Of a DNA stretch of 38,400 bases, positions 15,493 through 24,706 are shown in pieces. Source of the stretch: CAZGUG01 sp964529035. Its GTDB lineage: Bacteria; Bacillota; Clostridia; Ch29. The notes under the pieces are model-generated. The model did no database searches, was not told where the DNA came from, and saw only the letters and a list, made by a program, of their open reading frames with translations. The translations under genes were made by a program, and so were the position numbers. Position 1 is the stretch's first letter. Each line of letters opens with the position of its first letter. Location: contig CAZGUG010000014.1 in the NCBI GenBank assembly GCA_964529035.1, forward strand, positions 1-38,400. The letters run 5' to 3'.

Positions 15493-16854
15493 CTATATCC
15501 TCCTCAACATACCCACGGCTTCCTTAAAAATGCGTCCTCTTTCCTCGAAGTTTTCATACATATCCCAGCTTGCACATGCAGGCGACAGCAAAACCGCGTC
15601 GCCTTCACCGGCAATCGAAGCGGCACAGGTCACCGCTTCCTGCATATCCCCTGCTATATATATACTATTTATGTTTTTCCTTTGACATGACTTCTGTATT
15701 TTTTTTGCTGTAGTACCAATAAGCACTATGCCCTTAACACTGCCTTCAAAACTGTCTACAAACCCGTCAAAGTCACCGCCCTTGTCATAACCGCCGGCTA
15801 TTAACACTATTTGCTTGTCTATCGCTTTTATTGCCTTTATGGAAGCATCCGGGTTTGTTCCCTTTGAATCGTTAATATACTCAACCCCGTTAACGGTATC
15901 CACATACTCAAGACGGTGCTCCACACCCTCAAAGCCTATAAGGGCCTGACCAATCGTTTTTACCGGCACATCCATACACCAGGCCATGGCTGCAGCCGCA
16001 AGGGCGTTTTCTATATTATGGTCTCCGCGTATCCTCAACCTGTCCACCCGGCAGACTCTTTGGGTTTTACTGCCCCGCTTTACTATTATGTGCCCGTCTT
16101 CAACAAAGGCCCCCGTATCCAAAACCCTTTCGCGGGATATGTATAAAACCTTTGCCCTGCACCTTAAGGCAAGGCCGGCAGTAATCGGATTATCCGCATT
16201 CAGAATAACGAAATCCTCCGGCCCCTGGTTCTCAAATATTCTTGCCTTGGCATCTACGTAGTTATCAAAGGTTTTATGCCTGTCCAGATGATCGGGGGTA
16301 ATATTTAGTATGGCGGAAGATACAGGTCTGAAGTCCCTGATCCCTTCCAGTTGAAAACTGCTTATTTCGGCCACCAGTATATCCTCCGGCCGTGAAGCTG
16401 CCGCCGCTTCTATAACCGGTGATCCAATATTACCCACCACATGGGTTTTTCTGCCCGTAAGCCGGAATATCTCCCCCGTCAAAGCGGTAGTGGTTGTTTT
16501 TCCGTTGGTACCGGTTATGGCTGCAATCGGCGTATCGGTTAACCTGTACGCCAACTCCACTTCGCTTATTACCTCTATGTCCCTCTTTCCGATCTCCCGT
16601 ACCATCGGGATATCCATCGGAACCCCAGGACTTATTACCGCAAGGTCGGGCCAGACAGCAAGCTTTTCAGGATGACTGCCCAATATGTATTCAATTTCCA
16701 ATCCCCCAAGCAGCCGCGTTGTCCTGCCAAGTTCTTTTTCGGTTTTCCTGTCGTTAACCATTACCCGGGCTCCAAGACCATGGAGTATTTTTACCGTTGA
16801 CAGTCCGCTAACCGCCAACCCAATTACCAGTATTTTTTTATCTTTTATCTCCAT
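15493..16854 (-). CDS. murD: UDP-N-acetylmuramoylalanine--D-glutamate ligase MurD
   Basis: MurD adds D-Glu to UDP-MurNAc-L-Ala using ATP. The 453-residue protein has the N-terminal Rossmann-type UDP-binding domain (KKILVIGLAVSG), the Mur-ligase P-loop GTNGKTTT at 115-122, the central NITPDHLDRH motif near 207-216 and the C-terminal domain with NDSKGTNPDA. GGAGGGG precedes the ATG. It is tightly packed between mraY and ftsW. Confidence 0.97.
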   Translation of the reverse strand: MEIKDKKILVIGLAVSGLSTVKILHGLGARVMVNDRKTEKELGRTTRLLGGLEIEYILGSHPEKLAVWPDLAVISPGVPMDIPMVREIGKRDIEVISEVELAYRLTDTPIAAITGTNGKTTTTALTGEIFRLTGRKTHVVGNIGSPVIEAAAASRPEDILVAEISSFQLEGIRDFRPVSSAILNITPDHLDRHKTFDNYVDAKARIFENQGPEDFVILNADNPITAGLALRCRAKVLYISRERVLDTGAFVEDGHIIVKRGSKTQRVCRVDRLRIRGDHNIENALAAAAMAWCMDVPVKTIGQALIGFEGVEHRLEYVDTVNGVEYINDSKGTNPDASIKAIKAIDKQIVLIAGGYDKGGDFDGFVDSFEGSVKGIVLIGTTAKKIQKSCQRKNINSIYIAGDMQEAVTCAASIAGEGDAVLLSPACASWDMYENFEERGRIFKEAVGMLRRI

Positions 16855-16869
16855 CGCCCGTTTCCCCTC

Positions 16870-17835
16870 CTACCTTACCGCAAGTACCCCCACCAGTACC
16901 AGTATTATGGTTGCTATCCAGAAAACCACCACAACCTTTGTCTCATCCCAGCCCTTCACTTCATAATGATGATGTAGCGGAGCCATCAAAAATATCCTTT
17001 TACCGGTTAACCTGAAACTTATCACCTGCACAATTATTGAAAGGGTCTCCAAAACATAAACGCCGCCTATAATGGGTAAAAGCAGGGGCAGTCTCAAAAG
17101 CACCACAACCGCGGCCACCGCTCCCCCCAGTGCCATCGACCCTGTATCCCCCATAAATATCTGTGCCGGGTAGGCGTTATATCTCAGAAACCCCAGCGCG
17201 GCTCCGGTTACCGCCGCCGATATTATGGCAATTTCCTTTTGACCCGCCGCCATGGCAACCAGGCTTAAAAAGGCCATTATTATCATTGTAACACCTGAAG
17301 CCAGTCCGTCCAGGCCGTCGGTAAAATTCACACTGTTTACGGTACCCACAAATATTATTACTGCCGTAAAGGGCAGATACCATATTCCCAAGTCCAGGTA
17401 ACTTGATGTGAAGGGTATGAGCACACCGGATCCGACATCGACTGAAGAGTATGCATAATATGCCAGCACCAGAGCAAGCAGTATTTGCGCCGCAAGCTTG
17501 TGCATCGCCCTAAGCCCCAGGGAACGTTTTAACACTACCTTTATAAAATCATCCATAAGTCCAATCAGGCCAAAGCCCAGGATGCTTGCCAGTATATATA
17601 GCATCTCTTTTTCCCACCGGGCTGTTATAAGGACCGAGAAAAATATGGCGATCAACATTATTATACCGCCCATGGTGGGGGTGCCGGATTTCTTGAAATG
17701 GGTTTTGGGTCCGTCCCGGCGGATGCTCTGACCCATCTTGAGCTTTTCCAGAATCGGGATTACTATGGGCCCTATTATTATCACAATGAGAAATGAGATT
17801 ATTATCGGAAATATTATCTGTTGATGCTGTTGCAT
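16870..17835 (-). CDS. mraY: Phospho-N-acetylmuramoyl-pentapeptide-transferase MraY
   Basis: MraY moves phospho-MurNAc-pentapeptide to undecaprenyl phosphate, making lipid I. The 321-residue protein has about ten membrane segments and the family's catalytic motifs: MDDFIK (Asp-Asp), NSVNFTDGLDGLA and, near the C-terminus, the histidine cluster HHHYEVKGWDE. Also present is GTPTMGG near residue 50. Its ribosome binding site AGGAGC overlaps the murF stop four bases upstream. Confidence 0.97.
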   Translation of the reverse strand: MQQHQQIIFPIIISFLIVIIIGPIVIPILEKLKMGQSIRRDGPKTHFKKSGTPTMGGIIMLIAIFFSVLITARWEKEMLYILASILGFGLIGLMDDFIKVVLKRSLGLRAMHKLAAQILLALVLAYYAYSSVDVGSGVLIPFTSSYLDLGIWYLPFTAVIIFVGTVNSVNFTDGLDGLASGVTMIIMAFLSLVAMAAGQKEIAIISAAVTGAALGFLRYNAYPAQIFMGDTGSMALGGAVAAVVVLLRLPLLLPIIGGVYVLETLSIIVQVISFRLTGKRIFLMAPLHHHYEVKGWDETKVVVVFWIATIILVLVGVLAVR

Positions 17836-17839
17836 CGGA

Positions 17840-19219
17840 TTAGCTCCTCTCCAGTATTCTGCCTGCCAGCTTTTCCATTTTCATTCCCCGTGAACCCTTG
17901 ACCAAAATCACGTCTCCTTTTTTTATTATGTTATCCAGAAGCACGGCGGCCTCTTCCTTGGTCTCAAAATAGTGGACACAGTCCGAAGCCATTCCCCTTC
18001 CCTTGGCCTCCAGTGCGATAAAACGGCTGTCCTTTCCAACCGCAACCAGAATATCCGGCCCGTTTTTATAAGCATACTCTCCCACCAGCCTGTGACCTTC
18101 TTCGGCGTATTCTCCCATTTCCAGCATATCCGACAGTACGGCAATTTTTCTTTCACCCGGAGCGTCCCTCAATACTTCAAGGGCTCCCCTCATGGAATCC
18201 GGGCTGGCATTGTAGGCATCGTTTATCACCTTGACACCAGAGGGAGATGTTTCCACCGCCAGGCGCATTTTTTCGCCCTCAAGCTCTGCCAGGGCTTTTA
18301 TAATATCCTCAAAATCTATCTCGAACAGTCTTCCCACCGCAACCGCAGCCAGGGCGTTCAATACGTTATGCCTGCCGGGCAACGATAAACTCACTTTAAA
18401 ATCTCCGCCCTCAGCCCTCAGCGTGAAGCAAGTCAGACTGTCACCCTTTACTTCTATCCCTGAGGCCAGGTAATTTCCCCTTTCAAGGCCGTAATAGGCC
18501 ACCGGTATATTCAGCCCTTTCCCCGCCTTATAAAGCATTGGGTCGTCGGCGTTTATAACAGCCGCTTTTTCTTCGGCCATTCCCTCAAAGATTTCCATCT
18601 TTGCCCTCAGGATGCCCTCACGGCTTCCCAGGCTTTCAATGTGAGACATACCAATATTGGTTATAACAGACACCCTCGGCCTTACTATTTTCATTAGATT
18701 CCTAATTTCTCCGTAACCGCTCATTCCCATCTCAACAACTGCGGCCCGGTGTGTCTCATCAAGATCCATTATGGTAGCCGGCAGTCCGATCTGGTTGTTG
18801 TAGTTACCGGGAGTTTTCAGCACGGGATATTTTTTTGACAGCACCGACGCAATTATGTTCTTGGTTGTGGTCTTCCCTGTACTACCGGTCACCGCCACAA
18901 ATTCCACGTTGAAAAGCCCTCTGTACCAGCATGCTAGGCTTTGAAAGGCGTCCAGGGTATCCTCAACCCTTATAACCGATACTCCCCTGTAGTCTACCTC
19001 CGGGTCCCGGTCAACCAGCAGAGCCTTCGCACCCTTTTTTACGGCATGGGCCAAGAATTTGTGCCCGTCGTATCTTTCTCCCTTTAGCGGAATAAAAAGG
19101 CTTCCCGGTTCCAGTTTGCGGGAATCGAAGGAAACGCCGGATACCCCCATACCCGAATTGCCGGACAGAACTTTTCCATTTACCGCAGAAGCAATTTCTC
19201 CAACCTTCAATACTATCAT
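17840..19219 (-). CDS. murF: UDP-MurNAc-tripeptide--D-Ala-D-Ala ligase MurF
   Basis: MurF attaches D-Ala-D-Ala to complete the pentapeptide precursor. The 459-residue protein has the N-terminal UDP-binding domain (VSFDSRKLEPGSLFIPLKGE), the P-loop TGSTGKTTTK at 111-120, EMGMSGYGEI, and the C-terminal NDAYNASPDSM motif. It starts one base after the murE stop (TGA-C-ATG), with GAGAGG upstream. No ddl is present nearby, so its dipeptide is made elsewhere. Confidence 0.97.
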   Translation of the reverse strand: MIVLKVGEIASAVNGKVLSGNSGMGVSGVSFDSRKLEPGSLFIPLKGERYDGHKFLAHAVKKGAKALLVDRDPEVDYRGVSVIRVEDTLDAFQSLACWYRGLFNVEFVAVTGSTGKTTTKNIIASVLSKKYPVLKTPGNYNNQIGLPATIMDLDETHRAAVVEMGMSGYGEIRNLMKIVRPRVSVITNIGMSHIESLGSREGILRAKMEIFEGMAEEKAAVINADDPMLYKAGKGLNIPVAYYGLERGNYLASGIEVKGDSLTCFTLRAEGGDFKVSLSLPGRHNVLNALAAVAVGRLFEIDFEDIIKALAELEGEKMRLAVETSPSGVKVINDAYNASPDSMRGALEVLRDAPGERKIAVLSDMLEMGEYAEEGHRLVGEYAYKNGPDILVAVGKDSRFIALEAKGRGMASDCVHYFETKEEAAVLLDNIIKKGDVILVKGSRGMKMEKLAGRILERS

Positions 19220-19220
19220 G

Positions 19221-20297
19221 TCAAATCCTCTCTAATATTTCGGATACTATTTTTCTTTCGTCAAACTCTATCGTGCCATCGGCAAACTCCTGGTATATCT
19301 CATGTCCTTTTCCCGCCAGCACAACAACATCGTCCTTCTCAGCCATTCTAAGGGCGTAATCTATTGCTTCTTTTCTGTCTACTATACATATATAACTGCA
19401 TCCTGTCTTTTCAACACCCGGCAGTATTTCATCAATAATAAAATGGGGCTCTTCCTTCCTCGGATTGTCCGAGGTAATCACAACAAAATCCGACCAGCTG
19501 CCGGCTATTTCACCCATAATCGGCCTTTTCTCCCTGTCGCGGTTTCCTCCGCATCCGAACATGGTTATCAGCCTTCCCTTTGTAAAACTCCTGATGGTGG
19601 ACAGTATGTTTTCCAAGCCGTCCGGAGTATGGGCGTAGTCTATCATAACGCTGAAGCCCTTTCCGGTGTCTATTGTTTCCGACCTGCCCTTAACCCCCTC
19701 AACCTTTGCAAGGCCCCTTTGTATGTGCTCGGCGGGTACTCCCTCCGCCAGCAGCGGCGTTGCCGCCGCGAGGCTGTTATATACGCTTATAATGCCGGGA
19801 ATTTTAACCTCAATGGGAATGCTTTTTTCCTTCCAGACAAGGTTGTAACTGACACCGGCGGAACTGACCTCGATATCCCGGGCGCTGACATCCGCTTTGT
19901 TGTTGATACCGTAGGCAAGTATCCTGGTAGGCAGGTTCTTGATCCTTTCAATTATCTTACTGCCGGAAGGATCATCCACATTGATTACATTGGCCCTGTC
20001 GGTGGCTTTGAAAAGCTTAATCTTGGCATCCAGATAGTTTTTCATGTTCCCGTGAAAATCAAGATGGTCCCGTGTCAGGTTTGTGAACACACCATAGTCA
20101 AAATCCACAAACCCTACCCTGTCCAGGTCCAGCGAATGGGATGATACCTCCATAACAACATAATTTATTCCGTTTTCAACCATCTCTGCGAACAGCCGGT
20201 GCAAATCCAAGGATTCCGGTGTGGTTCGAAGAGAAGGAATTTCCTTGTCTCCTATCCTTATGGCAATGGTTCCCATAAGCCCCACGTTGTGTCCTGC
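19221..20297 (-). CDS. murE: UDP-MurNAc-dipeptide ligase MurE (meso-DAP type), 5' end lost in assembly gap
   Basis: MurE adds the third stem-peptide residue. The visible part encodes about 359 residues. It opens with AGHNVGLMGTI, which in complete MurE proteins lies just after the P-loop region, so about 125-130 N-terminal residues (UDP-binding domain and GTNGKTT loop) are missing. The DNPR motif in TSDNPRKEEP marks meso-diaminopimelate specificity. Other landmarks are VMEVSSHSL, NLTRDHLDFHG and VMIDYAHTPDGLENIL. The frame runs intact into the gap at 20297. Beyond the gap, ACGGGGTATTAA (minus, ending at 20398) looks like the ribosome binding site, so the start codon probably sits just inside the gap. 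Confidence 0.95.
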   Translation of the reverse strand, partial: AGHNVGLMGTIAIRIGDKEIPSLRTTPESLDLHRLFAEMVENGINYVVMEVSSHSLDLDRVGFVDFDYGVFTNLTRDHLDFHGNMKNYLDAKIKLFKATDRANVINVDDPSGSKIIERIKNLPTRILAYGINNKADVSARDIEVSSAGVSYNLVWKEKSIPIEVKIPGIISVYNSLAAATPLLAEGVPAEHIQRGLAKVEGVKGRSETIDTGKGFSVMIDYAHTPDGLENILSTIRSFTKGRLITMFGCGGNRDREKRPIMGEIAGSWSDFVVITSDNPRKEEPHFIIDEILPGVEKTGCSYICIVDRKEAIDYALRMAEKDDVVVLAGKGHEIYQEFADGTIEFDERKIVSEILERI

Positions 20298-20397
20298 NNN
20301 NNNNNNNNNNNNNNNNNNNNNNNNNNNNNNNNNNNNNNNNNNNNNNNNNNNNNNNNNNNNNNNNNNNNNNNNNNNNNNNNNNNNNNNNNNNNNNNNN
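20298..20397. other. Assembly gap (100 N) inside murE
   Basis: Exactly 100 N, the usual placeholder for a gap of unknown length. The missing MurE N-terminus needs roughly 375-390 bases, so the real gap is probably about 280 bases longer than shown, unless the gene is truly disrupted. Confidence 0.95.
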
Positions 20398-20459
20398 TTA
20401 ATACCCCGTTTCTGACATATAATATCAACGCGTAATTTCGGATTCGTTTACCAATAAGT

Positions 20460-22631
20460 CTAAGGGGTTTCCGGTTCCTTGAACTCTACCTTAACCACCG
20501 AATCGATATCCACAATTTCTCCGGGCAGGGGTTCCTGACCTACGGCTATTCCCGTCCCCGAAATCTGTATCCTAAGCCCGGCAGCTCTTATAAGGTTGGC
20601 TGCACCGTTTACCGTTTTGCCTATCACATTGGGTACGATAACCTCCTGGTCCTGCCCGCTGTAAGTCTCAAGATACAACAGCACTATCGATTTCTCCGTC
20701 ACCATTATATCAGGTTTGGGTGTCTGGTCAACTATACGGTTGGCTTCCCCGTCTATTACGCTGCCCACCACCTGGAACTGCAGATTACTGCTGTTCAAAA
20801 CTTTTACTGCTTCCTGCAGCGGCATATTATTTATATCCGGAACCTTAACCTTTTCCCTCACCAGCCTTTGGGCCTCCTCTTCGGTATACCTGGGCTGCAC
20901 CTTCAGATACCGCAGAGTATCGCTTAGAATGTTTCCCACCACCGGCGCGGCTATCTGACCGCCGTAGTAATTGGACGGGTCCGGCTCGTCTATAACCACC
21001 AGCACCACCACCTTGGGATCGTCTGCGGGGGCAATCGCCAGAAATGAAGCAACGTATTTGCCCTGCACGTATCTTCCGTTAACAACCTTCTGCGCGGTCC
21101 CGGTTTTTCCCGCCACTCTGTAGCCGGGTATATATGCATTGGAACCGGTTCCATCGGATACAACCGATTCCAGTATTTCCATGGTGGTCCTCGCGGTCTG
21201 GGGAGAAATAACCTGCCTTTTCACCTTTGGTTTGAATTCATGAATAATATTGCCTTCCTCGTCCCTTAGGGCAAGGGCAATCCTAGGCTCTGTTAGCACA
21301 CCGCCGTTGGCTATGGCCGAAGCTGCGGTAATCAGCTGTATAGGTGTAACGGCAACCCCCTGACCAAACCCGATGTTGGCCAGTTCCACCGGCCCCACCG
21401 CCAAAGGATCCATAACCAGTCCATAAGCTTCACCGGGAAGGCTTATACCGGTACGCTCCCCGAAACCGAAGGCTCCTATATACTTCAAAAAATTTTCTTT
21501 GCCAAGACGCTGGGCTACCTCAATAAACACGGGATTGCATGAATTCTGTGCAGCTTCGGTAAAGGTTTGGTGTCCGTGAGGAGCATAACTTCTCCAGCAC
21601 TTAAGAGTTCTTCCGGCAACCGTAATGGAACCTTTACAGTAAAAGGTACTGTCCGGCGTTACAACACCCTCCTCCAGGCCGGCAGCCATGGTAACTATTT
21701 TAAAGGTTGAGCCGGGTTCATATATGTCGGATACCGCATAATTCCTCCACATTTTAAGTCTCTCATCCCTAATCTCCTCTTCCGAAAGCCATTCCCACCG
21801 GTTCTGCTCCTCAGAATTTATTGGATCAAAGGGCACATTCGGGTCGTAGTCGGGTTTGACCGCCAGCGCAAGTATATCCCCCGTTTTAGGGTCCATTACT
21901 ATGGCAGTTGCCTTTTTTGCGCTGTTTTTTATAATTGCCTCCTCCACCGCTTTTTCAGCAAAATGCTGAACAACCTCGTCAATTGTAAGCACAAGGTCAT
22001 ACCCGTCCTGGGGTGAATACTGCATATCAAAACCAAAGGGAATTCGCCGGCCCACCGCATCGGTTTCTGCTATGGTTCTGCCCGGCAAACCGAACAGGTA
22101 TCTGTCAAACAATGCCTCAACCCCGTCCAGCCCCTGATTGTCCACACCGGTAAAACCAAGGATATGGGCGGCGAAGTTCCTGTTGGGATAATACCTTTTG
22201 CTGTCATCCACCGAATATATACCCTTGATATCCCTGATTTTATCCACATCCTCCTTTTCTACCTTCTTTTTTAGAAGGACGGTATCCACCTTTCTGGTCA
22301 GTCTGTCCAAAACATCCTCCCTGTCCATGTCAAGGGCTTCGGCAATCCTGTAGGATATGTATTGTGGATCTTCTATCTCTACAGGCCTTACATACAGCGT
22401 TTCTATGCTGGCACTTATAGCTAGTTTTTTTCCATTTCTATCAAAAATTATACCCCTTTTGGGAGGTATTGGAATATCCCTTGTCCACTGTTCCACTGCC
22501 ATTTCCCTGTACATATCACCCCGGACAACCTGCAGCCATACAAGCCGTAGTATAAGGGCAAAAAACAGAAAAAGAACCGCAAAGAGGCAGAATATCAACC
22601 TTTTCTTGTGTCTTATTCCCGGTGCCGCCAA
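20460..22631 (-). CDS. spoVD: PASTA-domain class B penicillin-binding protein (SpoVD/FtsI)
   Basis: This transpeptidase crosslinks septal or cortex peptidoglycan with the SEDS protein. The 723-residue protein has a membrane anchor (about 11-35), a PBP dimerisation domain (about 50-200), and a transpeptidase domain with all three motifs: STFK (Ser308-Lys311), SCN (364-366) and KTG (509-511). Two PASTA domains follow (about 595-656 and 664-719), as in SpoVD. The start is TTG, preceded by GGGGGAAGGAG; no ATG or GTG fits before the membrane anchor. As the only class B PBP in the cluster it may also serve as the division PBP. Confidence 0.94.
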   Translation of the reverse strand: MAAPGIRHKKRLIFCLFAVLFLFFALILRLVWLQVVRGDMYREMAVEQWTRDIPIPPKRGIIFDRNGKKLAISASIETLYVRPVEIEDPQYISYRIAEALDMDREDVLDRLTRKVDTVLLKKKVEKEDVDKIRDIKGIYSVDDSKRYYPNRNFAAHILGFTGVDNQGLDGVEALFDRYLFGLPGRTIAETDAVGRRIPFGFDMQYSPQDGYDLVLTIDEVVQHFAEKAVEEAIIKNSAKKATAIVMDPKTGDILALAVKPDYDPNVPFDPINSEEQNRWEWLSEEEIRDERLKMWRNYAVSDIYEPGSTFKIVTMAAGLEEGVVTPDSTFYCKGSITVAGRTLKCWRSYAPHGHQTFTEAAQNSCNPVFIEVAQRLGKENFLKYIGAFGFGERTGISLPGEAYGLVMDPLAVGPVELANIGFGQGVAVTPIQLITAASAIANGGVLTEPRIALALRDEEGNIIHEFKPKVKRQVISPQTARTTMEILESVVSDGTGSNAYIPGYRVAGKTGTAQKVVNGRYVQGKYVASFLAIAPADDPKVVVLVVIDEPDPSNYYGGQIAAPVVGNILSDTLRYLKVQPRYTEEEAQRLVREKVKVPDINNMPLQEAVKVLNSSNLQFQVVGSVIDGEANRIVDQTPKPDIMVTEKSIVLLYLETYSGQDQEVIVPNVIGKTVNGAANLIRAAGLRIQISGTGIAVGQEPLPGEIVDIDSVVKVEFKEPETP

Positions 22632-22655
22632 TCTCCTTCCCCCTTAACCACGCAT

Positions 22656-23138
22656 TCACTCTTGAAAAAAGCCTTTGTTCACCCTGCTTACCAGTACCTC
22701 AAACCAGTTCTCGGCCCCATAACCGCCGCCCGGTTCCTGGTCGTCCATTCCGACAGCAAAGGTGCTTCCTTCGTTCCTTTCAACGGCAACATAAACTATA
22801 TCCCAGCTTTCCGGATAACACATCCCAAGCTTACCTGTTGCATACTCTTCGATTTTGTTTATATCCTGGGCCTGGGCATTTTGTAGTTCCAGCCTCTCGT
22901 TTACCTTATTAAGCTCCTCCAGCTGCGTTTCCAGCATTCTGATACTGTGATTGTATTCGGATATTACGGCAAAGCGAGAAATTATAAGCATGGCAACCGC
23001 CAGGGCCACACAAACCCTGGATAGTGCTCTTAATCTTTTACTTTTACCGGTCTCGGCCCTGCGCCTTTTACCTGTTTTCTGTACTGGCCGCTTTTCTACC
23101 GGTGCTGTGTAGTACCTTTGTTTTTCAGCTACTATCAA
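22656..23138 (-). CDS. ftsL: FtsL-like septum protein
   Basis: FtsL is a small bitopic divisome protein that forms a complex with FtsQ and a DivIC/FtsB partner. The 160-residue protein has a long basic N-terminal tail (about 40 residues rich in Lys/Arg), one membrane segment (about 42-60), a coiled coil (about 63-100) and a short C-terminal region. Sequence conservation in this family is low, so the call rests on size, topology and position between rsmH and spoVD. The start is TTG with AAGGGGTGA seven bases upstream. Confidence 0.85.
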   Translation of the reverse strand: MIVAEKQRYYTAPVEKRPVQKTGKRRRAETGKSKRLRALSRVCVALAVAMLIISRFAVISEYNHSIRMLETQLEELNKVNERLELQNAQAQDINKIEEYATGKLGMCYPESWDIVYVAVERNEGSTFAVGMDDQEPGGGYGAENWFEVLVSRVNKGFFQE

Positions 23139-23169
23139 GTTTATTCACCCCTTGCTGCAATTAGAACTG

Positions 23170-24105
23170 TCATGCCTTCTCGGCAGCCCTTAGCCTTGCG
23201 CTTCTTGCCCTCGGGTTCCTTTCAATCTCCTTTATGTCCGGTGTAATAGGCTTTCTGTTTAAAATCCTTATCTCGGGGCGTTTGCCGCAAACGCATACCG
23301 GCGCCCCTTCCGGACAGATACAGGGATTTTCCAGTTCCCTGAACACATGTTTAACCAGCCTGTCCTCCAGTGAATGGAAGGTAATAACGCATATCCTCCC
23401 ACCGCTTTTAAGGAGCCTGATACCGTCCTTCACCGCCCGTTCAAGGATGCCCAGTTCATTGTTTACCTCTATTCTCAGGGCCTGGAATGTCCTTTTGGCC
23501 GGGTGGGGCCCCCTTCTCCTTGCGGAGGCGGGTATCGCCGCCTTGATTATATCCACCAGCTGCGCGGTGGTTTTTATCGGGTCTCTCTTTCTTTCACTTG
23601 CTATGAACGAAGCTATTCTTCCGGCCCAGCGTTCTTCTCCGTATTCCTTTATCACCCTGGCAATTTCTTTCTCATGGTATTGGTTTACAACTTCCATGGC
23701 AGTAAGGGCCTGTCGTCTGTCCATTCTCATATCAAGAGGAGCATCAGACCTGTAACTGAAGCCCCTTTCCTCCTGATCCAACTGGTGGGAAGACACCCCC
23801 AGGTCCATCACAATGCCGTCGGCTTTCTTCACGCCGCAGCCGGTTAACAGCCGGTATATATCCTTAAAGTTACCGTGCAAAACCACAAGCCTGTCTGAAA
23901 ACTCTGAAAGCCTTTCGGCCGATGCCTTTATTGCATTCTCGTCCCTGTCTATGCCTATCAGCCTTCCGCCTTCGCCAAGCCTTTTCAGTATCTCAAGGGA
24001 ATGCCCGCCGCCGCCCAAAGTAGCATCAACATATACCCCCCTGGGATTTACTTTCAGATATTCAATTGTCTCTTCAAGCAGCACGGTTTTATGTTCAAAC
24101 TGCAT
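23170..24105 (-). CDS. rsmH: 16S rRNA (cytosine(1402)-N4)-methyltransferase RsmH
   Basis: RsmH (MraW) methylates N4 of C1402 in 16S rRNA using SAM. The 311-residue protein shows the SAM-binding motif DATLGGGGHS (near 27-36), DLGVSSHQLD, the helical insert, PHPAKRTFQALRIEVN and the C-terminal ITFHSLEDRLVK and NPRARSARLRA motifs. The ATG at 24105 is chosen because GGAG lies nine bases upstream; the ATG three codons earlier directly abuts it. This is its standard place after mraZ. Confidence 0.97.
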   Translation of the reverse strand: MQFEHKTVLLEETIEYLKVNPRGVYVDATLGGGGHSLEILKRLGEGGRLIGIDRDENAIKASAERLSEFSDRLVVLHGNFKDIYRLLTGCGVKKADGIVMDLGVSSHQLDQEERGFSYRSDAPLDMRMDRRQALTAMEVVNQYHEKEIARVIKEYGEERWAGRIASFIASERKRDPIKTTAQLVDIIKAAIPASARRRGPHPAKRTFQALRIEVNNELGILERAVKDGIRLLKSGGRICVITFHSLEDRLVKHVFRELENPCICPEGAPVCVCGKRPEIRILNRKPITPDIKEIERNPRARSARLRAAEKA

Positions 24106-24134
24106 TTTTTCCATCTCCGGTTTTTCGGCTTAGG

Positions 24135-24566
24135 TTATATTCCCAACTGCTCCATTTTCTCTGCAATCTCATCGTATCCCATTATTTTGTCGCTGTTGTA
24201 CCTGCTCCATTCTTCCATACTCCATATTTCCACCCGGGTGGAGACTCCGATAACCGCCACGTCCTTTTCTATCCCGGAATGCTCCCTTAGATTTGCCGGC
24301 AGCAGTATCCTACCCTGCCTGTCCAGTTCGCATTCGGTGGCCCCTGAAAAGAAAAACCTCACAAAGGCCCTTGCATCCCTTGAAGCTAAGGGCAGGGTCT
24401 TAAGCTTCTCCTCGAAGTTATGCCATTCCGAAAGGGGATAAACAAAAAGACAATTATCAAGGCCCTTGGTCAGAACAAATCTTTCTCCAAGGCCTTCCCT
24501 GAATTTTGAAGGTATTATAAGCCTTCCCTTACTGTCCAGCGAGTGTTGAAATTCACCTATAAACAT
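24135..24566 (-). CDS. mraZ: Transcriptional regulator MraZ
   Basis: MraZ is the AbrB-like DNA-binding regulator of the dcw operon. The 143-residue protein has the two MraZ domains with the DxKGR-type motifs HSLDSKGRLIIPSKFRE (near 8-24) and ELDRQGRILLPANLR. The ATG at 24566 follows GGGGTGA and matches the conserved MFIGEFQH start; a longer frame of 17 codons would run over the MraZ operator. It is the first gene of the operon and probably binds its own promoter at the TGGGN repeats. Confidence 0.97.
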   Translation of the reverse strand: MFIGEFQHSLDSKGRLIIPSKFREGLGERFVLTKGLDNCLFVYPLSEWHNFEEKLKTLPLASRDARAFVRFFFSGATECELDRQGRILLPANLREHSGIEKDVAVIGVSTRVEIWSMEEWSRYNSDKIMGYDEIAEKMEQLGI

Positions 24567-24591
24567 AGCATCACCCCGTTCAGGGTTTATC

Positions 24592-24616
24592 CCCCACTTT
24601 GCCCCACATTTAACCA
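24592..24616 (-). promoter_or_regulatory. MraZ box: TGGGN direct repeats upstream of mraZ
   Basis: On the minus strand TGGTT (24616-24612), TGGGG (24606-24602) and TGGGG (24596-24592) recur with an exact 10-base period. MraZ is known to bind TGGGN repeats spaced by 5 bases; two copies here are perfect and the first is degenerate. They lie 25-50 bases before the mraZ start. I could not pick a convincing -10/-35 pair upstream. Confidence 0.65.
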
Positions 24617-24682
24617 CTTACACTCTAATTCTACTTAGATTTAATAATTCCTTCTTTTGGTAGAAAAATTTTTTGAAAAAAT

Positions 24683-24706
24683 AAAAAAACCCGGATTTTA
24701 CTCCGG
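24683..24706 (-). terminator. Terminator overlapping the lgt stop codon
   Basis: Stem CCGGA/TCCGG on the minus strand followed by G and seven T. The left arm is the last codons of lgt and the TAA stop lies in the loop. It separates lgt from the dcw operon. Confidence 0.75.

Noticed and set aside
19302..20144. Plus-strand frame of 280 codons opposite murE
   Set aside because: It lies wholly inside a well-supported Mur ligase on the other strand and its translation looks unlike a protein family.
23234..23755. Plus-strand frames opposite rsmH
   Set aside because: Antisense shadows of a conserved gene; no start signals.
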